NCBI GenBank assembly: GCA_020029595.1
Contig: JAIBJN010000008.1
Coordinates: forward strand, 1-47,016
DNA: 47,016 nucleotides
Direction of reading: 5' to 3'
Source of the DNA: Actinomycetota bacterium
Lineage (GTDB): Bacteria; Actinomycetota; Thermoleophilia; Gaiellales; Gaiellaceae
Made by a program: the position numbers and the translations under genes. The notes beneath the pieces were generated by a model. It worked only from the letters and a program-made list of their open reading frames with translations. It was not told where the DNA came from and did no database searches. This document shows positions 1 through 8,668 of the stretch, piece by piece (positions within the stretch are counted from its first letter, which is position 1; every line of letters starts with the position of its first letter).

Positions 1-213
1 AACGTCGCCGCCGACTGCACGCTGCGCACGGACAAGGCGAAGTTCGACGGCATGGCGCGCGGTGAAGTGAATGCAGTGGCGGCAGTGCTGCGCGGCGAGA
101 TGGGCTTCGAGGGCGAACCTCAGCTTCTCGTGTTGTTCCAGCGGCTGTTCCCGGGACCGCGAGGTGCCCGCGGCCCCAGGCGCGGAACCGACGGTGCGAG
201 GAGGCTGCGATGA
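1..213 (+). CDS. SCP2 sterol-binding domain protein, C-terminal fragment
   Basis: Open from the first base of the window in frame 1 and ending at the TGA at 211-213, so only the last 70 residues are present. The visible part (ADCTLRTDKAKFDGMARGEV, then VLRGEMGFEG and a Leu-rich final helix) resembles the C-terminal half of SCP2-type sterol/lipid-binding domains, which have an acidic-basic strand, a GxxNA-like segment and a G-x-hydrophobic-x-G turn before a last amphipathic helix. The stop overlaps the ATG of the next gene (ATGA), suggesting one transcript with the debranching enzyme. The ligand cannot be told from this fragment, and the Arg/Pro-rich tail after FPGP is not typical of the domain. 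Confidence 0.55.
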   Translation, partial: NVAADCTLRTDKAKFDGMARGEVNAVAAVLRGEMGFEGEPQLLVLFQRLFPGPRGARGPRRGTDGARRLR

Positions 214-2288
214 GCGACGGCCTCGTCAAGATCCTCGACGGCAACACGTTCGTCGTCAGCGACCAGCGGGGCGACATCGAGGCCTCGCTCACCGACCCGA
301 CCGGCCTCTTCGCGTACGACACCCGCTTCCTCTCGACGTGGGTGCTGACGGTGAACGGCGAGCGGCTGAATCCGCTCTCCGTCGACGACCTGAGCTACTT
401 CGAGACGCGCTTCTTCCTCGTGCCGGGAACGGGGACCGTCTACGTCGACGCGAAGCTCTCGGTGATCCGCCGGCGCGCGGTCGGCAACGGCTTCCGCGAA
501 GAGCTGACGATTCTGAACCACGAGGACAAGCCGGTCGACCTGACGGTTCGATTCGAGGCCGGGAGCGACTTCGCCGACCTCTTCGAGGTCAAGGACGCGC
601 TCGCGAAGAAGGGGAAGTACGTCGCTCGGGTCGAGGACGGACAGCTGCAGCTCGGCTACGAACGGGACACGTTCAAGCGCGCGACCCTCATCTCGGCGAC
701 GGTCCCGGCCCGGCTCGACAAGAGCAGCCTGACGTTCAGGATCACGATCCAGCCGCACGGGGAGTGGGCGACGAGCCTCGACGTCGTCACCGCGCTCTCC
801 GGCTACGGGGAAAGATACGAGCGGCCGACGCTCGCGCGGCGAGGCGGACGGAAGAGCATGGAGGCGAACCTGGCGCGCTGGCTGGACGGGGCGCCGCGCC
901 TCGAGTGCGACTGGGACTCCTTGAGGACGACCTACCGGCGGAGCCTCGTCGATCTCGCCGCCCTGCGCTTCTCGCCGCCCGTCGCCGGGGGGCGGAGCCT
1001 GCCAGCCGCCGGCCTGCCCTGGTTCATGACCATGTTCGGGCGCGACAGCATCTTCACGAGCCTGCAGGCGCTGCCGTTCACCCCGGAGCTGGCGGCGACG
1101 ACCCTGCGCGCGCTCGGGGACTGGCAGGGGACGCGCGTCGACGACTTTCGCGACGAGGATCCCGGCCGGATCCTCCACGAGATGCGCTATGGCGAGATGA
1201 CCGCCTTCGAGGAGCGGCCGCATTCTCCCTACTACGGGTGTGCCGACGCGACTGCGCTGTACGTGGTCCTGCTCGACGAGTACGAGCGCTGGACCGGCGA
1301 CCGGAGGCTCGTGCGCGACCTCGAGCACGAGGCGCGGGCGGCGCTCAACTGGCTCGATGAGTACGCGGACCTCATGGGCAACGGCTACGTCTGGTACCAG
1401 CGCCGCAACGAGGAGACGGGCCTCGAGAACCAGTGCTGGAAGGATTCCTGGGACTCCATCTCCTACCGCGACGGCACGCTGCCCGGCTTCCCCCGGGCGA
1501 CCTGCGAGCTCCAGGGCTACGCCTACGACTCGAAGGTGCGCGGCGCCCGCCTCGCGCGGGAGATCTGGAAGGATCCCGCGTTCGCCGACGAGCTGGAGAA
1601 GCAGGCGGCCGACCTCAAGCGGCGCTTCAATCGCGATTTCTGGGTCCAGGACGGGGAGTACTACGCGCTCGCCCTCGACACCGAGGGCAACCAGGTCGAC
1701 GCGCTCACCTCGAACAACGGCCATCTGCTCTGGAGCGGCATCGTCGACAAGGCCAAGGCGAAGCGCGTGGTGAACCACCTCATGGGACCGCGGCTCTTCT
1801 CCGGCTGGGGCGTGCGAACCATGGCCGAGGGAGAGGGGCGCTACAACCCGATCGGCTATCACGTCGGGACCGTGTGGCCGTTCGACAACTCGTTCATCGC
1901 CTGGGGGCTCCGGCGGTACGGCTTCAAGGAGGAGGCGGCGCAGATCGCCGCCGGCATCCTCGACGCGGCGGAGTTCTTCGAAGGCCGCCTGCCGGAGGCC
2001 TTCGGCGGCTACGAGAGGACCGTGACGAAGTACCCGGTGCAGTACCCGACGGCGTGCAGCCCGCAGGCCTGGTCGACCGGCACGCCGCTTCTCCTGCTCC
2101 GCACGATGCTCGGCCTCGAGCCGCAAGGCGACTACCTCGTCGTCGACCCTGCCCCTCCTATCGGAATTGGCCATGTCGCGTTGCTCGACATCCCGGGACG
2201 TTGGGGCCGGGTCGACGCCTTCGGCCGCGGGCGCGTCGAGGTCGGGCAGAAGGAGGCCCTGCGTCGGCAGATCCGCCGCGGGTCGTGA
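210..2288 (+). CDS. Glycogen debranching-type enzyme (amylo-alpha-1,6-glucosidase family)
   Basis: 692 aa. Residues about 8-200 look like the bacterial glycogen-debranching N-terminal beta domain (GNTFVVSDQRGDI and DTRFLSTW are typical). Residues about 230-680 form an (alpha/alpha)6 barrel like the GDE C-terminal/GH family, with PWFMTMFGRDS, YYGCADATALYV, WKDSWDS, NNGHLLWSGI and YHVGTVWPFDNS. The family hydrolyses alpha-1,6 branches or related glucosides. The ATG overlaps the upstream stop. It is followed by an MFS transporter, zwf, a GH15 enzyme, a GMC oxidoreductase and an aldose epimerase, which places it in alpha-glucan use. There is no signal peptide, so a cytoplasmic glycogen-type substrate is more likely than an external polymer. 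Exact specificity is not resolvable. Confidence 0.85.
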   Translation: MSDGLVKILDGNTFVVSDQRGDIEASLTDPTGLFAYDTRFLSTWVLTVNGERLNPLSVDDLSYFETRFFLVPGTGTVYVDAKLSVIRRRAVGNGFREELTILNHEDKPVDLTVRFEAGSDFADLFEVKDALAKKGKYVARVEDGQLQLGYERDTFKRATLISATVPARLDKSSLTFRITIQPHGEWATSLDVVTALSGYGERYERPTLARRGGRKSMEANLARWLDGAPRLECDWDSLRTTYRRSLVDLAALRFSPPVAGGRSLPAAGLPWFMTMFGRDSIFTSLQALPFTPELAATTLRALGDWQGTRVDDFRDEDPGRILHEMRYGEMTAFEERPHSPYYGCADATALYVVLLDEYERWTGDRRLVRDLEHEARAALNWLDEYADLMGNGYVWYQRRNEETGLENQCWKDSWDSISYRDGTLPGFPRATCELQGYAYDSKVRGARLAREIWKDPAFADELEKQAADLKRRFNRDFWVQDGEYYALALDTEGNQVDALTSNNGHLLWSGIVDKAKAKRVVNHLMGPRLFSGWGVRTMAEGEGRYNPIGYHVGTVWPFDNSFIAWGLRRYGFKEEAAQIAAGILDAAEFFEGRLPEAFGGYERTVTKYPVQYPTACSPQAWSTGTPLLLLRTMLGLEPQGDYLVVDPAPPIGIGHVALLDIPGRWGRVDAFGRGRVEVGQKEALRRQIRRGS

Positions 2289-2310
2289 GAGCAGGCGGAC
2301 GGGCGCGCCT

Positions 2311-3510
2311 CTGACGGCGAAGGCGACTCGGACGGAATCGGCCGTCGTCTACGCCGCCGGGACCGTCCAGGGCATCGTGCTGGTCACCTTCCCCGCGGCC
2401 AGCACGATCTTCACCGATCCGACCGAGTACGACCTCTCGAGCACGCAGTACGGGGCTCTGTTCCTGCCCCAGGTGGTCACCGCCATCACGGCTTCGGTGC
2501 TGGGCGCAAGCCTCGGTGGCCGCTTCGGCATCAAGCGCGTGTATCTCGCGGGCCTCGTCGGCGGCCTGCTCGCGATGGTTCTCCTCATCCTCAGCCAGTT
2601 CCTCACGACCGACGAGCCCGTCGCGTACGGTCTCTTGCTCGCGGCCACGGCGAGCCTGGGCGCCGGTTTCGGCCTGACGGTGCCCGCCTTGAACACATTG
2701 ACCGCCGCGTTCCACCCGGGCGCGGTCGATTCCTCGGTTCTCGTGCTCAACGCCCTCCTGGGGCTGGGCACAGTGCTCGCTCCGCTGTTCGTCGTCGTCT
2801 TCGTGGGTCTTGGCTTCTGGTGGGGACTGCCGGTCACCTCGGCGATCCTGCTGGCGATCCTCCTCGCGGCCAGCCTTCGCCTGCCCTTGCGCGCCGGCGC
2901 GCGGGAGGCCGCGCGAGAGAGCCGAGCGAGCACCGGGATCCCGAGGCGGTTCTGGCTCTACGGCGCGTTCGCCGTTCTCTACGGCATCTGCGAGACCGTC
3001 AACGGCAACTGGGCCCAGCTGGACATGACCGACGACCTCGGCGCCTCGACGACGCAGGCGTCGCTCGCCCTCACCGCGTTCTGGGCCATGGTCACGGTGG
3101 GCCGCGTCCTCTTCGCCGCCGCCCAGCGCTGGTTCCCGGCCCGGTGGACGTACCACCTGCTTCCGTTCCTGCTCGCCGGAGCCTTCCTGATCATCGCCCT
3201 GCTCCCGAAGGGCGATCCCGGCCTGGGCGTCCTCGCGTTCGGCCTAGCCGGCCTCGGCTGCTCAGCGCTCCTGCCGCTCACGATCAGCTTCGGCCAGAAG
3301 GAGCTCATCGTCATGTCGGCGGCGGCGGCCGGGGGCGTGATCGCCTTCTACCAGCTCGGCTACGGCATCGCCGCGTTCGGCGTCGGCCCGCTCCGAGACG
3401 CCGGCGTCGAGCTTCCGACCGTCTACGGTCTCGCCGCCGTCGTCGCCCTCGGCATGGGCGTCCTCTCGTTCGTCGTCGCGCGGCGACCTCCTAGCCGGGC
3501 ACGGCAATGA
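2311..3510 (+). CDS. MFS transporter
   Basis: About 399 aa with roughly 12 hydrophobic segments and the MFS motif A-like GGRFGIKRVYLAG after the second helix. The frame is open from 2167, but an ATG there would overlap the debranching gene by 122 bp and add a non-membrane Arg/Ser-rich leader. The first helix starts near 2341, and the only start-like codon between is CTG at 2311, 12-16 nt after an AGGCGG-like site. The next GTG (2377) would cut into helix 1, so the start is uncertain. No substrate is visible in the sequence. Position between sugar-active enzymes makes a sugar or sugar-acid substrate plausible, by inference only. Confidence 0.75.
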   Translation: MTAKATRTESAVVYAAGTVQGIVLVTFPAASTIFTDPTEYDLSSTQYGALFLPQVVTAITASVLGASLGGRFGIKRVYLAGLVGGLLAMVLLILSQFLTTDEPVAYGLLLAATASLGAGFGLTVPALNTLTAAFHPGAVDSSVLVLNALLGLGTVLAPLFVVVFVGLGFWWGLPVTSAILLAILLAASLRLPLRAGAREAARESRASTGIPRRFWLYGAFAVLYGICETVNGNWAQLDMTDDLGASTTQASLALTAFWAMVTVGRVLFAAAQRWFPARWTYHLLPFLLAGAFLIIALLPKGDPGLGVLAFGLAGLGCSALLPLTISFGQKELIVMSAAAAGGVIAFYQLGYGIAAFGVGPLRDAGVELPTVYGLAAVVALGMGVLSFVVARRPPSRARQ

Positions 3511-3647
3511 GCAGCGCGACGCCTGCAACGAGCGCGCCGAGCGCGCCGAGAGGCAAGCCGGCCGTTCATCCCATCTGGACGATGGCCTGGCCGCCGCCGA
3601 CGCGGTAGCCTGCCCGCGATCGGCAAACGGCCTCGAGGAGCCCCGGC

Positions 3648-5060
3648 ATGGCGCGCAGGCGGCGGGTAGCGGACGAACAGACGAGCGCAGACGTCTTCGT
3701 GGTCTTCGGGATCAGCGGCGATCTGGCCAAGGTGATGACCTTCCGGTCGCTCTACCGGCTCGAGGCACGTGGGCTGCTTCAGTGTCCGATCGTCGGCGTG
3801 GCGGTCGACGACTGGACGGTCGACCAGCTCGTCGAGCGCGCCCGCGAGTCGATCGTCGGAACCGGCGAGCAGCTTGACGAAAAGGTGTTCGACCGCTTCG
3901 CGGCCCGGCTCTCCTACCTCGCTGGCGACTTCGGGGACGCGGCGACGTACAAGCGCGTGGGCGAAGCGATCAAGGGCGCCGCGCGGCCCGTCTTCTACCT
4001 CGAGATTCCGCCCTTCCTCTTCGGCACCGTCGTCAAGGGCCTGGCCGAGGCCGGCCTCACGAAGACCGGACGCGTCGTCGTCGAGAAGCCCTTCGGCCAC
4101 GACCTCGACTCCGCCCGCGAGCTCGCCGACGAGCTCCACGCCTACATCGACGAGTCGCAGCTCTACCGGATCGACCACTTCCTCGGGAAGATGGGCCTCG
4201 AGGAGATCCTCTTCCTGCGCTTTGGGAACACCATGCTCGAACCGGTCTGGAACCGGAACTACGTCGAGTGCGTCGAGATCACGATGGCGGAGGACTTCGG
4301 CGTCGACGACCGCGGCCACTTCTACGACCCGGTCGGCGCGCTCAGGGACGTCGTCGTCAACCACCTGATGCAGGTGGTCGGCGCCACGGCGATGGAGCCT
4401 CCCTCGGGCGGCGACCCCGCGACGCTCAAGGACGGGCTGGTCGCCCTCTTCCGCGCCGTCCGCGAGGCCGACCCCGCTCATTACGTCCGCGGCCAGTACG
4501 ACGGCTACCTCGACGTCGACGGGGTCGCGTCGGACTCGACCACGGAGACGTATGCCGCCCTCCGCCTCGAGATCGACAACTGGCGCTGGTCGGGCGTCCC
4601 CTTCTTCATTCGTACGGGGAAGCGCCTGCCCGCCACGCAGACCGAGGTCAGGCTCGTTTTCAAGCGGCCGCCGCGCCTCGGCTTCGGGGTCATCGACGAG
4701 AGCACGGAGCCCGACCAGTTCGCGATCAAGCTCGATCCCTCGACGGGCGTCCAGGCCGTCCTCGACGCCCACCGGGCCAACGCCACGAAGGCCGAGTCGA
4801 TCACGCTCGACATGGAGTTCTCCGAGGAGGGCGGCGAGGGCCCGACCCCCTACGAGGTGCTGCTTCACGCCGCCATGGTCGGACTGAGCACACGCTTCAC
4901 CCGCCAGGACGGGGTCGAGGAGACCTGGCGGATCATGCAGCCGCTGCTCGACGCGCCTCCGCCGGTGCACCCGTACGTCCCTGGATCATGGGGTCCTGAG
5001 GCCGCCGACAAGCTCGTCGCCGGCCACGGCCGCTGGCGCGGGCCATGGGTGACAGCGTGA
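3648..5060 (+). CDS. zwf: Glucose-6-phosphate dehydrogenase
   Basis: 470 aa, usual for the family. It oxidises glucose-6-phosphate to 6-phosphogluconolactone with NAD(P)+, the entry to the oxidative pentose phosphate pathway, in the cytoplasm. The N-terminal nucleotide-binding loop is GISGDLA. The catalytic signature RIDHFLGK is at residues 174-181 (His177 binds the phosphate/active site). [13 protein letters not shown] and VPGSWGP near the C terminus are also family motifs. A 137-bp gap without a visible gene precedes it. The gene ends in a hairpin that includes its own stop codon, followed by two more hairpins, so transcription probably ends or is attenuated here. It sits amid glucose-releasing and glucose-oxidising enzymes. 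Confidence 0.95.
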   Translation: MARRRRVADEQTSADVFVVFGISGDLAKVMTFRSLYRLEARGLLQCPIVGVAVDDWTVDQLVERARESIVGTGEQLDEKVFDRFAARLSYLAGDFGDAATYKRVGEAIKGAARPVFYLEIPPFLFGTVVKGLAEAGLTKTGRVVVEKPFGHDLDSARELADELHAYIDESQLYRIDHFLGKMGLEEILFLRFGNTMLEPVWNRNYVECVEITMAEDFGVDDRGHFYDPVGALRDVVVNHLMQVVGATAMEPPSGGDPATLKDGLVALFRAVREADPAHYVRGQYDGYLDVDGVASDSTTETYAALRLEIDNWRWSGVPFFIRTGKRLPATQTEVRLVFKRPPRLGFGVIDESTEPDQFAIKLDPSTGVQAVLDAHRANATKAESITLDMEFSEEGGEGPTPYEVLLHAAMVGLSTRFTRQDGVEETWRIMQPLLDAPPPVHPYVPGSWGPEAADKLVAGHGRWRGPWVTA

Positions 5061-5131
5061 GCTGTCACGTGGAAGGGGCTTGGGGAAACCGGCAGGTTTC
5101 CCCACGAGATCCTCGGCGCGAAGCGCCGAGG
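5050..5131 (+). terminator. Three tandem perfect hairpins after zwf
   Basis: Three consecutive perfect inverted repeats: 5050-5067 (7-bp TGACAGC/GCTGTCA, loop GTGA, containing the zwf stop), 5082-5103 (9-bp GGGGAAACC/GGTTTCCCC, loop GGCA) and 5111-5131 (9-bp CCTCGGCGC/GCGCCGAGG, loop GAA). No clear U-tract follows any of them. They may act as a terminator or 3' mRNA protection, or as a leader structure of the GH15 gene that starts 78 nt later. Confidence 0.6.
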
Positions 5132-5208
5132 CGTGTCAGGGAAGAGGGGGTCCGCGGGGGAACATGGTTCCACCGCGCGACCGAGCCGGAGGCGAGGGAG
5201 GTGACGGC

Positions 5209-7107
5209 GTGAGCGCCAAGGCCGTTCCGGAAGCCAGAGGGACGAGCGCGGCCGCGCCCTCGCCGTTCCCGCCGATCGCGGACTACGCGTTCCTGTCCAA
5301 CTGCCACACCGGCGCTCTGGTCGCGGCCGACGGAGCGATCGACTGGCTCTGCGTCCCTTCCTTCGACGCGCCGAGCTTGTTCGGCAGCCTGCTCGACAGG
5401 GAGGCCGGCGCGTTCCGGCTCGGGCCGTTCGGCATCAACCACCCGACGGCGCGGATGTACGAGCCGGGGACGAACGTCCTGGCCACGACGTGGAAGACAC
5501 CGACCGGCTGGGTCCTCGTCCGCGACGCGCTGACCATGGGGCCGTGGGATCACGAGGACGAGATCACGCCTCACACCCGGCCCCCGGCGGACGACGACGC
5601 CGACCACATGCTCGTGCGTACGGTCGTCTGCCTGGAAGGCAAGGTGGAGGTCGAGCTCGTTTGCGAGCCCGTCTTCGACTACGGCCGAACCCCGGCCGAC
5701 TGGACGCTGGTCGAGGGGAGTAGCCGCCACACGGCCGATGCGAGCGGCGCCGACGTCACGATCAGACTGCAGACCGACATGGCCCTCGGGATCGAGGGTG
5801 ACCGGGTTCGCGCCCGGCATGGCCTCGAGCGGGGCGACCGCATCTACTGCGCCCTCTCGTGGGCCGAGGACCTGATCTCGCCCGGCGATGTCGAGGACGC
5901 CGAGCAGCGGCTCGACGCCACCGTGCGCTACTGGCGTGCCTGGCTGGGACGAGCCCGCCTTCCCGACCATCGCTGGCGTGACCCGATCCAGCGCTCGGCC
6001 CTGGCGATCAAGGGCCTCACTTACATGCCGACGGGGGCGACCGTGGCCGCGCTCACGACGTCGCTGCCCGAGACCCCCGGCGGCGAGCGCAACTGGGACT
6101 ACCGCTACACCTGGATACGCGATACGACCTTCACGCTCCAGGCCTTGCACTACCTGAACCTGGACTGGGAGGCCGACGAGTTCATGCAGTTCGTCGCCGA
6201 CCTCGAGGCCAACGAGGACGGCGCTCTCCAGATCATGTACGGGATCGACGGCCGGCGCGACCTGACCGAGTCGACCCGGGACGACCTCTCCGGCTACGCG
6301 GGAGCTCGTCCGGTGCGCATCGGGAACGGCGCCTTTGACCAGCGCCAGAACGACGTCTTCGGCGCCGTCCTCGACTCTGTCCTGCTCCACACACGGCGCA
6401 GCAAGCGCCTGCCCCGGCGGCTCTGGCCGATCGTCCAGTCGCAGGCCGAGTGCGCCACCGGCGTCTGGCAGAACCCTGACCAGGGGATCTGGGAGGCGCG
6501 CGGCGCGCCGCAGCACTACGTGTCCTCCAAGCTCATGTGCTGGGTCGCCCTCGACCGCGCGTCCAAGCTGGCCGAGATCCGAGGCGATGCCGATCTGCAG
6601 GCCGTCTGGGGCGCGACCGCGGACGAGATCAAGGCGGACATCCTCGAGCACGGCCTCAGCGACCAGGGCGTCTTGCGTCAGCACTACGCGACCGACGCAC
6701 TGGACGCCTCCACGCTTCTGGCGGCGATCTTCGGGTTCCTGCCGCACGACGACGAGCGCCTGCGAAAGAGCGTCCTCGCCATCGCCGCTGACCTGACCGA
6801 GCAGGGCTTCGTGCTTCGCTACCGGACCGACGAGACGGACGACGGCCTGTCCGGCAAGGAGGGGACGTTTCTGATCTGCTCGTTCTGGCTCGTGTCCGCG
6901 CTGGCGATCATCGGCGAGGAGCAGCGGGCGCGCGATCTGATGGAGCGGCTCCTGCGCGTCGCCTCGCCGCTCGGGCTGTACGCGGAGGAATTCGACACGG
7001 ATACCGGCCGCCACCTCGGGAACTTCCCGCAGGCGTTCTCTCACCTGGCCCTGATCGAGGCGGCCGGGCGGATCGTTCTCGCCGAGATGGTGGAGGAACT
7101 CTCCTGA
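5209..7107 (+). CDS. GH15 family glucoamylase/trehalase-like hydrolase
   Basis: 632 aa from GTG 5209, chosen for the good GAGGGAGG ribosome site just upstream; an ATG at 5164 would add 15 residues. An N-terminal beta-sandwich (about 25-250, beginning IADYAFLSNCHTGALVAADG, typical of bacterial GH15) is followed by an (alpha/alpha)6 barrel (about 255-625) with ERNWDYRYTWIRD and a C-terminal GTFLICSFWLVSAL. Bacterial members release glucose from maltooligosaccharides or cleave trehalose by inversion, using two Glu residues. No signal peptide is seen. The stop overlaps the next ATG (TGATG), so translation is coupled to the GMC oxidoreductase. Whether the substrate is glucan or trehalose cannot be decided. 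Confidence 0.88.
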   Translation: MSAKAVPEARGTSAAAPSPFPPIADYAFLSNCHTGALVAADGAIDWLCVPSFDAPSLFGSLLDREAGAFRLGPFGINHPTARMYEPGTNVLATTWKTPTGWVLVRDALTMGPWDHEDEITPHTRPPADDDADHMLVRTVVCLEGKVEVELVCEPVFDYGRTPADWTLVEGSSRHTADASGADVTIRLQTDMALGIEGDRVRARHGLERGDRIYCALSWAEDLISPGDVEDAEQRLDATVRYWRAWLGRARLPDHRWRDPIQRSALAIKGLTYMPTGATVAALTTSLPETPGGERNWDYRYTWIRDTTFTLQALHYLNLDWEADEFMQFVADLEANEDGALQIMYGIDGRRDLTESTRDDLSGYAGARPVRIGNGAFDQRQNDVFGAVLDSVLLHTRRSKRLPRRLWPIVQSQAECATGVWQNPDQGIWEARGAPQHYVSSKLMCWVALDRASKLAEIRGDADLQAVWGATADEIKADILEHGLSDQGVLRQHYATDALDASTLLAAIFGFLPHDDERLRKSVLAIAADLTEQGFVLRYRTDETDDGLSGKEGTFLICSFWLVSALAIIGEEQRARDLMERLLRVASPLGLYAEEFDTDTGRHLGNFPQAFSHLALIEAAGRIVLAEMVEELS

Positions 7108-8657
7108 TGGACTCCTACGACGTCATTGTCATCGGCACCGGCGCCGGCGGCGGGACGCTCGCCCGGCATCTTGCGCCCTCGGGCAAGCGCATGCTCCTGC
7201 TCGAGCGCGGAGACTGGCTCCCGCGCGAGCCGCAGAACTGGCTGGCGCAGGACGTCTTCGTCGACAACCGCTACGTCTCGCCGGACACGTGGTACGACGA
7301 GAAGGGCAAGCCGTTCCAGCCGCAGATCCATTACTTCGTGGGCGGAGCGACCAAGCTCTACGGCGCCGCCCTCTACCGGCTGCGGAGGGAGGACTTCGGC
7401 GAGCTCCGCCACCACGACGGGGTCTCGCCCGCCTGGCCGATCTCCTACGACGAGCTGGAGCCGTACTACACCCAGGCCGAGCAGGTCTACGAGGTGCACG
7501 GCGCGCGGGGCGAGGATCCGACCGAGCCGCCGGCGAGCGCGCCGTATCCGTTCCCGGCGGTCTCCCACGAGCCGCGGATCCAACAGCTCTCGGACGACCT
7601 CGCCGCCGCCGGCTACCACCCGTTCCACGCGCCCTGCGGGATCAGGCTCGTCGAGTCGAACATGCCGTACAGCGCGTGCGTGCGCTGCATGAACTGCGAC
7701 GGCTTTCCCTGCGCGGTGCACGGCAAGTCCGACGCCGATGTACTCGGCGTGCGGCCCGCGCTCGAGCACCCGAACGTCACCCTGCTCACGAACGCGAAGG
7801 CGGTCAGGCTGGACACGAACGACGCCGGCTCCGCCGTTACCCAGGTGACGGTCGAGCGCGACGGCGCGACCGAGACCTTCGCCGGCGACATCGTCGTCCT
7901 CGCGTGCGGCGCGGCGAACACGGCCAAGCTGCTCCTCCTCTCGGCGAGCGACAAGCACCCGAACGGCCTCGCCAACGGCTCCGACCAGGTCGGGCGCAAC
8001 TACGTGTTCCACGCCAGCCAGGCGGTGCTCGCCCTCTCGCGCGAGGAGAACCCGACGATCTTCCAGAAGACGCTCGGGCTCAACGACTTCTACTTCGGCC
8101 GCGACGATTTCGAGTTTCCGCTCGGCAACATCCAGATGGTCGGCAAGTCGCAGGCGCCGATGTTCCGCGGCGAGAAGCCGAAGCAGACGAAGCTGGCGCC
8201 GTCTTGGACGCTGGAGCGAATCGCCCGCCACGCGATCGACTTCTGGCTCTCGACCGAGGACCTGCCTCGGCCCGAGAACCGGGTGACCGTCGACCGCGAG
8301 GGCAAGCTGACGCTGAGCTACACGCCGACGAACGAGGTTCCGAAGCAGCGGCTCCTGGCGCAGCTCAAGTCGATGCTCGGCCACCTGGGCATGCACGAGG
8401 ATCACCTCATCCACCGCTTCGCCTACATGAAGAACGAGATCCCGGTGGCCGGCGTCGCGCATCAGGCGGGCACCTGCCGCTTCGGGACGGACCCAAGAAC
8501 GTCGGCCCTGGACCGCGACTGCAAGGCGCACGAGCTCGACAACCTCTACGTCGTCGACACGAGCATCTTCCCGAGCATCGGCGCCGTGAACCCGGCGCTG
8601 ACGGCGATGGCCAACTCACTCAGGGTCGGCGATCACCTGCTCGAGCGGCTGACCTGA
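7107..8657 (+). CDS. GMC-family FAD oxidoreductase
   Basis: 516 aa. The N terminus has the FAD-binding GTGAGGGTLA glycine motif (about residues 10-19), with LLLERGDW closing the beta-alpha-beta fold. GGATKLYGAALYR is the second GMC signature region. The C-terminal catalytic zone has GVAHQAGTCRFG (His) and GAVNPALTAMANS (Asn/Pro), and YVVDTSIFPS is typical. A cluster CVRCMNCDGFPC near residues 190-203 is Cys-rich and could bind a metal or form disulfides. GMC enzymes oxidise sugar or alcohol hydroxyls. It is coupled by TGATG to the GH15 gene and followed by an aldose epimerase, so oxidation of glucose or a related aldose is the likely job, by context only. Confidence 0.85.
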   Translation: MDSYDVIVIGTGAGGGTLARHLAPSGKRMLLLERGDWLPREPQNWLAQDVFVDNRYVSPDTWYDEKGKPFQPQIHYFVGGATKLYGAALYRLRREDFGELRHHDGVSPAWPISYDELEPYYTQAEQVYEVHGARGEDPTEPPASAPYPFPAVSHEPRIQQLSDDLAAAGYHPFHAPCGIRLVESNMPYSACVRCMNCDGFPCAVHGKSDADVLGVRPALEHPNVTLLTNAKAVRLDTNDAGSAVTQVTVERDGATETFAGDIVVLACGAANTAKLLLLSASDKHPNGLANGSDQVGRNYVFHASQAVLALSREENPTIFQKTLGLNDFYFGRDDFEFPLGNIQMVGKSQAPMFRGEKPKQTKLAPSWTLERIARHAIDFWLSTEDLPRPENRVTVDREGKLTLSYTPTNEVPKQRLLAQLKSMLGHLGMHEDHLIHRFAYMKNEIPVAGVAHQAGTCRFGTDPRTSALDRDCKAHELDNLYVVDTSIFPSIGAVNPALTAMANSLRVGDHLLERLT

Positions 8658-8668
8658 GCCCTCGGGCC

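Noticed and set aside
120-2174. 684-aa minus-strand open frame opposite the debranching enzyme gene
   Set aside because: Low-complexity Arg/Val/Leu/Glu text mirrored from a well-recognised plus-strand gene; typical of GC-rich DNA.
2167-2310. N-terminal extension of the MFS transporter from ATG 2167
   Set aside because: It would overlap the debranching gene by 122 bp and reads as Arg/Ser-rich non-membrane text.
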